Assembly (NCBI RefSeq): GCF_900155655.1
Contig: NZ_LT706987.1
Coordinates: 1,116,701-1,180,700, forward strand
DNA: 64,000 nucleotides
Source: Prevotella ihumii
Lineage (GTDB): Bacteria > Bacteroidota > Bacteroidia > Bacteroidales > Bacteroidaceae
Direction of reading: 5' to 3'
The notes beneath the pieces were generated by a model, which had not been told where the DNA came from, ran no database searches, and worked only from the letters and a program-made list of their open reading frames with translations. The position numbers and the translations under genes are program-made. Positions 60,412-64,000 of the stretch are shown piece after piece (positions within the stretch are counted from its first letter, which is position 1; each line of letters starts with the position of its first letter).

Positions 60412-61728
60412 ATGAAAGTAATGAAATTTGGCGGAACTTCCGTCGGCTCTCCTGAACGAATGAAGGAAGTAGCTTCGCTTGTTACAAAATCAGGCGAACC
60501 TACATTTATAGTCCTCTCGGCTATGAGTGGCACAACCAATAGTTTGGTAGAGATTTCAGATTATCTATACAAGAAAAATCAAGAAGGTGCAAACGAAGTT
60601 ATAAACACCTTAGAACAAAAATATTATGCGCACGTAGACGAGCTCTACACCACCGACGAGTATAAGCAAAAGACCAACAAACTGATAGAAGACGAATTCA
60701 ACTATCTGCGCTCGTTCACCAAAGATCTCTTTACATCATTTGAAGAGAAAAGCATTGTAGCACAAGGCGAAGTGCTTTCTACCAATATGGTGGTAAACTA
60801 TCTGCTCGAAAAGGGTATCAAGGCAAAGCTACTGTCTGCACTCGACTTTATGCGCACCGATAAGAATGCAGAACCCGACTTACATTCTATAAAAGAGAAG
60901 CTCTCTGTCATAATGAAAGAGAATGGGGCCTATCAGATCTATATTACCCAAGGCTTTATCTGCAAGAATGCTTACGGAGAAGTGGACAATCTACAGCGTG
61001 GAGGGTCAGACTACACTGCATCGCTTATAGGTGCAGCCTTAGAAGCCGAAGAAATACAGATTTGGACAGATATAGACGGTATGCACAACAACGACCCACG
61101 TATTGTAGATAATACAGAGGCTGTGCGACAACTCAACTTTGAAGAAGCTTCAGAGTTGGCTTACTTTGGTGCAAAAATTCTTCACCCTACTTGCATACAA
61201 CCTGCAAAATATGCCGATATTCCTGTTCGATTGAAAAATACAATGGAACCAGAGGCAGAAGGCACTATCATCAATAACGTTTTAATACCCAAGAAGATAA
61301 AGGCTATTTCGGCAAAAGACAATATTACAACCATAAAAGTGAAGTCGAGCCGTATGTTAGGTTCAACAAGTTTCTTGCGCAAGGTGTTCGAAATATTTGA
61401 AAGCTATCAAACCTCTATTGATATGATTTCTACCAGCGAGGTGGGTGTGTCAATGACTATTGAGGATAGCAGCCATTTAGAAGACATTGTTGACGAACTA
61501 AAAATGTACGGAATGGTTACTATTGACAAGGAGATGTGCATCGTTTGTGTAGTAGGCGATTTGGATTGGCACAACGTTGGTTTTGAGACCATAGCCACCA
61601 ATGCCCTTAAAAACATTCCCGTACGTATGATAAGCTATGGAGGAAGCAACTTCAACATATCGTTCTTAATCAAGAGCGAAAACAAGAAGGAGGCTTTGCA
61701 ATCGCTTTCAGCAGCTCTATTTAAATAA
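60412..61728 (+). CDS. lysC: Aspartate kinase
   Basis: A 438-residue enzyme for the first step to lysine, threonine and methionine. The N-terminus MKVMKFGGTSVGSPERMKEV has the KFGGTS substrate motif. QRGGSDYTASLIGAALEAEE is the ATP-site motif and IWTDIDGMHNNDPRIV follows. Two ACT domains at the C-terminus (about 300-438) imply feedback control by an amino acid, usually lysine or threonine. It is a stand-alone kinase, not fused to homoserine dehydrogenase. Confidence 0.94.
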   Translation: MKVMKFGGTSVGSPERMKEVASLVTKSGEPTFIVLSAMSGTTNSLVEISDYLYKKNQEGANEVINTLEQKYYAHVDELYTTDEYKQKTNKLIEDEFNYLRSFTKDLFTSFEEKSIVAQGEVLSTNMVVNYLLEKGIKAKLLSALDFMRTDKNAEPDLHSIKEKLSVIMKENGAYQIYITQGFICKNAYGEVDNLQRGGSDYTASLIGAALEAEEIQIWTDIDGMHNNDPRIVDNTEAVRQLNFEEASELAYFGAKILHPTCIQPAKYADIPVRLKNTMEPEAEGTIINNVLIPKKIKAISAKDNITTIKVKSSRMLGSTSFLRKVFEIFESYQTSIDMISTSEVGVSMTIEDSSHLEDIVDELKMYGMVTIDKEMCIVCVVGDLDWHNVGFETIATNALKNIPVRMISYGGSNFNISFLIKSENKKEALQSLSAALFK

Positions 61729-61764
61729 AACGAAAGGGGATAAAAAACTATCAAAGCATAATAG

Positions 61765-62982
61765 ATGTTTGTAATTGATACATACACAATTATCATCGTA
61801 TCAGTGTTGCTTGTAATGGCACTGCTTACACCTTTTATAAACCCTTTCTTCCGCAAACCAAAACTTTCAGCAGCAACTTATACAGCAGAGGAGGAAACCA
61901 TTGAGGAAGAAGAAAGCGAAGCCATAAAAGCAGAGGAGGTTGCAGAAAACAAGATAGTGGACGAGAAAAAATGCACACCCATCTCCATTGTTTTCACACC
62001 CAATAACGATGCAGAGTCGCTTGCCCGAAACTTAGAAGCTTTCCTCACCCAAGACTACGCCGACTATCAAATTATTGTAGTTGCACCTAAAGGCGACTCG
62101 GAAACAGAGGATATACTGAAAAGATTTAGCAGCAATACACGCCTATACACCACCTTTATTCCCGAATCATCAAAATATATGAGTAGGAAAAAGTTGGCAA
62201 TAACCCTTGGTGTAAAAGCTGCTAAACACAATTGGGTAATGATATGCGACATATTTTGCGCACCGCAATCCAAGGATTGGTTGGCGGCTTTAGCCCAAAA
62301 CTGCACAGCAGAAAACAATCTCGTAGGCGGATTTACACAATACGATGAATTTGCATCAGACTTTTGGCGTTTTGAGCGTTTCCATACAGATTGCTATCTT
62401 ATGCGTGAAGTGCAAAAGGGTACAGCCTATCGTTGGAATGGCAACGCCCTACTCTTTCGAAAGGACGAGTTTTTAAACGCCGAAGGCTTCCGTGGCAACT
62501 TGAAGTATGTACGTGGCGAGTTCGACTTTATAGTGAACAAATATGCCCGTAAAGGCTCAATGCGCATAGAGAATACACCCGAAGCTACACTGATAGAAGA
62601 AACACCAATAAAGAAGCATTGGCTCAACCACCACCTCTTCTATATGGAGAACCGACAACACCTACAACGGAGTTGGGCGCACCGTGCGTGGTTCAACGTA
62701 GACCAATGGGCAATGCACCTAAACTACCTAATGATAGTTGGCGCAATAACCTATGGGGTATTGACACAAAATTGGATAATAACCGCAGCTGCAGCCCTAT
62801 CGCTCGTAATCACACTTGCATTGCGCATAAGTATGGGTAAAAAGGCACTTAATAGCTTCGATATAGATGTGCCAGCGTGGAAAATTATTCCACTTGAGAT
62901 GCGACTGATTTGGCAAAACCTTAGCTATAAGATACGCTATTGGCGAGCTGACAAATACGATTTTATTTCTCATAAATTGTAA
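61765..62982 (+). CDS. Membrane glycosyltransferase, family 2-like
   Basis: A 405-residue protein. TM1 at about 8-27 (IIIVSVLLVMALLTPFINPF) is followed by a highly acidic stretch (EEETIEEEESEAIKAEEVAE). A GT-A domain then has ISIVFTPNNDAESLARNLEA and VMICDIFCAP in place of the usual DxD. Two more TMs near 315-350 follow. The weak DxD (CDIFCAP) makes activity uncertain. The stop TAA abuts the next gene's ATG, so the two are co-transcribed. Confidence 0.78.
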   Translation: MFVIDTYTIIIVSVLLVMALLTPFINPFFRKPKLSAATYTAEEETIEEEESEAIKAEEVAENKIVDEKKCTPISIVFTPNNDAESLARNLEAFLTQDYADYQIIVVAPKGDSETEDILKRFSSNTRLYTTFIPESSKYMSRKKLAITLGVKAAKHNWVMICDIFCAPQSKDWLAALAQNCTAENNLVGGFTQYDEFASDFWRFERFHTDCYLMREVQKGTAYRWNGNALLFRKDEFLNAEGFRGNLKYVRGEFDFIVNKYARKGSMRIENTPEATLIEETPIKKHWLNHHLFYMENRQHLQRSWAHRAWFNVDQWAMHLNYLMIVGAITYGVLTQNWIITAAAALSLVITLALRISMGKKALNSFDIDVPAWKIIPLEMRLIWQNLSYKIRYWRADKYDFISHKL

Positions 62983-64000
62983 ATGACGATATTACATTAT
63001 ACACACAAGTTTGAAAAAGGAGACCTCCTTTCCGACTACCTTAACACGCTGATTTCCAATCAACGGAAAGAAAACGTGGAAGTAAAGGTCGTAAGAGGGC
63101 GTGCCGACTTTAAACAGGCGATGTTGGACGCTAAGCCCAATATCGTCCACATTCATACTTGTTGGAACTATAATGCGTTTCTATGTGCCAAAGCAGCTAA
63201 AAAACAAGGCTGTGCAGTAGTGTTTTCGCCTCATTGGGGATTGTCTCCACTGATAATGAAGACCGAACAACCATTGCGCAAAAAGCTTCGCACGCTATGT
63301 TACCAACGCCAAATGATAACCCTTGTGGATAGCATCATTGTAACTACGCAAGAAGAAAAAGTCACACTAAAAGCCTTAGGGTGGAATAAACGCATTGATG
63401 TAGCTCCCGCAAGTATGCTCAATAGCAGTATTTCCAACGAGACGATGGTACGCCAAATGTTGCTCATCTACACCAAAGTGATAGACACGCGCTATCGCAT
63501 TTATATGAGCGAGAACGAGGTGAAATGTCTTTTCAGTTTGCTTAGTGTAGGTTTACAACAAACCGATGGTAAACGCCCCTTGCTGCCAAGCGAAGCTATA
63601 TTGCAACTTCGCAAACTTACACCCGTGGAATGGCAGCGTATTCTGTTGTGTGCCGATGATGAGTTTGTACGCGAATATATAGATACAGCTATAGAACGCC
63701 TTCAACTTGATGTACCCTATATCAATACGGCAGACATCATTCGCTACAACCCCAAGATGCCTAAAGCAGAAGGCGATATAGAACAAACAAAGTCGTTATC
63801 GACCAACTATTTCAGCCGAAGTCGCATAGAGGATGCAGCAAACAAGGAAGACAACTTGATGAAAGGGCTTACGCTAATGATAGCCAACGCCCAACAGCTG
63901 ATAAAACAACAAAAAATAAGTCTACGCCACCTATCCAATATCTACACCCAAATGAGATATAAGGACTACGACGAAGACAAAATAGAAGAGGTATTGAAAC
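62983..64000 (+). CDS. Glycosyltransferase-like protein, partial (runs off the window)
   Basis: At least 339 residues with no stop before the window edge. The start MTILHYTHKFEKGDLLSDYL is immediately after the upstream stop. The N-terminal ~110 residues have KPNIVHIHTCWNYNAFLCAK and VVFSPHWGLSPLIMKTE, the first half of a GT-B glycosyltransferase. Beyond about residue 150 the sequence (VIDTRYRIYMSENEVKCLFS) is unlike a GT4 donor domain, so it may be a fusion or a divergent relative. Assignment is tentative. Confidence 0.6.
   Translation, partial: MTILHYTHKFEKGDLLSDYLNTLISNQRKENVEVKVVRGRADFKQAMLDAKPNIVHIHTCWNYNAFLCAKAAKKQGCAVVFSPHWGLSPLIMKTEQPLRKKLRTLCYQRQMITLVDSIIVTTQEEKVTLKALGWNKRIDVAPASMLNSSISNETMVRQMLLIYTKVIDTRYRIYMSENEVKCLFSLLSVGLQQTDGKRPLLPSEAILQLRKLTPVEWQRILLCADDEFVREYIDTAIERLQLDVPYINTADIIRYNPKMPKAEGDIEQTKSLSTNYFSRSRIEDAANKEDNLMKGLTLMIANAQQLIKQQKISLRHLSNIYTQMRYKDYDEDKIEEVLK

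Overview
The window reads as chromosomal DNA of a Bacteroidales species, most likely an oral-type Prevotella (sensu lato). The reasons are Bacteroidetes -7 boxes (TAnnTTTG) in front of many genes, few Shine-Dalgarno sequences, an RprX/RprY-type two-component pair, pyrophosphate-dependent phosphofructokinase, an Oar-like TonB receptor, a golvesin-domain 'xanthan lyase'-type protein, a DUF5112/DUF5113-type giant sensor, and IS1380, IS982, ISL3-like and IS110 elements. Species is not asserted.

Layout. 1-1120 is a graveyard of mobile-DNA fragments. 1225-6674 is a surface-polysaccharide block: three glycosyltransferases leftward, a flippase and a fourth glycosyltransferase rightward. 6683-9439 holds a TerB/DnaJ co-chaperone, IS982 and ISL3-like remnants, tRNA-Cys, a FeoB-associated Cys-rich small protein, a YkvA-like protein and a small membrane protein. 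RNase P RNA lies at 9511-9902. 10674-15617 is an AbgT-like membrane protein, a response regulator and a 1.2-kb-residue split sensor kinase. 15743-20072 has a LacI-type regulator, an unknown protein, a Cys-rich repeat protein, and a LemA/TPM pair. 20722-32761 is mostly housekeeping (prmA, GH25 lysozyme, pfp, acyltransferase, golvesin protein, YgiQ radical SAM, DUF1573, cupin), interrupted by an intact IS1380 element. 32857-47013 has a TonB receptor, 5'-nucleotidase, NudC, a purine permease, a kinase-RapZ fusion, SppA, LpxK and purine nucleoside phosphorylase. 47142-57278 has ThiL, tRNA-Phe, an FAD oxidoreductase, GlnS, a TPR protein, a short sigma factor and RprY/RprX. 57582-58931 is an IS110-family element. 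59614 to the end has FtsE-like ATPase, aspartate kinase and two glycosyltransferases, the last cut by the window edge.

The most interesting structure is not a protein gene. A ~199-bp non-coding element with TAACCCAAATC... inverted termini occurs four times, plus one short derivative. It is often next to clusters of two palindromes (AAACATATATGTTT and CAAAGTTGAACTTTG). The IS110-family element sits inside the end of one copy. The two halves of that copy are 1350 bp apart. The non-coding region upstream of the IS110 transposase, where this family encodes its bridge RNA, contains two short stretches matching the two sides of exactly this insertion site, and a third matching the element's own end. 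This looks like a readable bridge-RNA guide that targets the repeat family.

Other points of note are a kinase-RapZ fusion, a sensor protein whose ATPase half and H-box-like half are separate modules, a Spy/DUF4890-like protein with a cysteine-rich tandem-repeat insert, a sigma factor lacking region 3, and a long lpxK/punA coding overlap.
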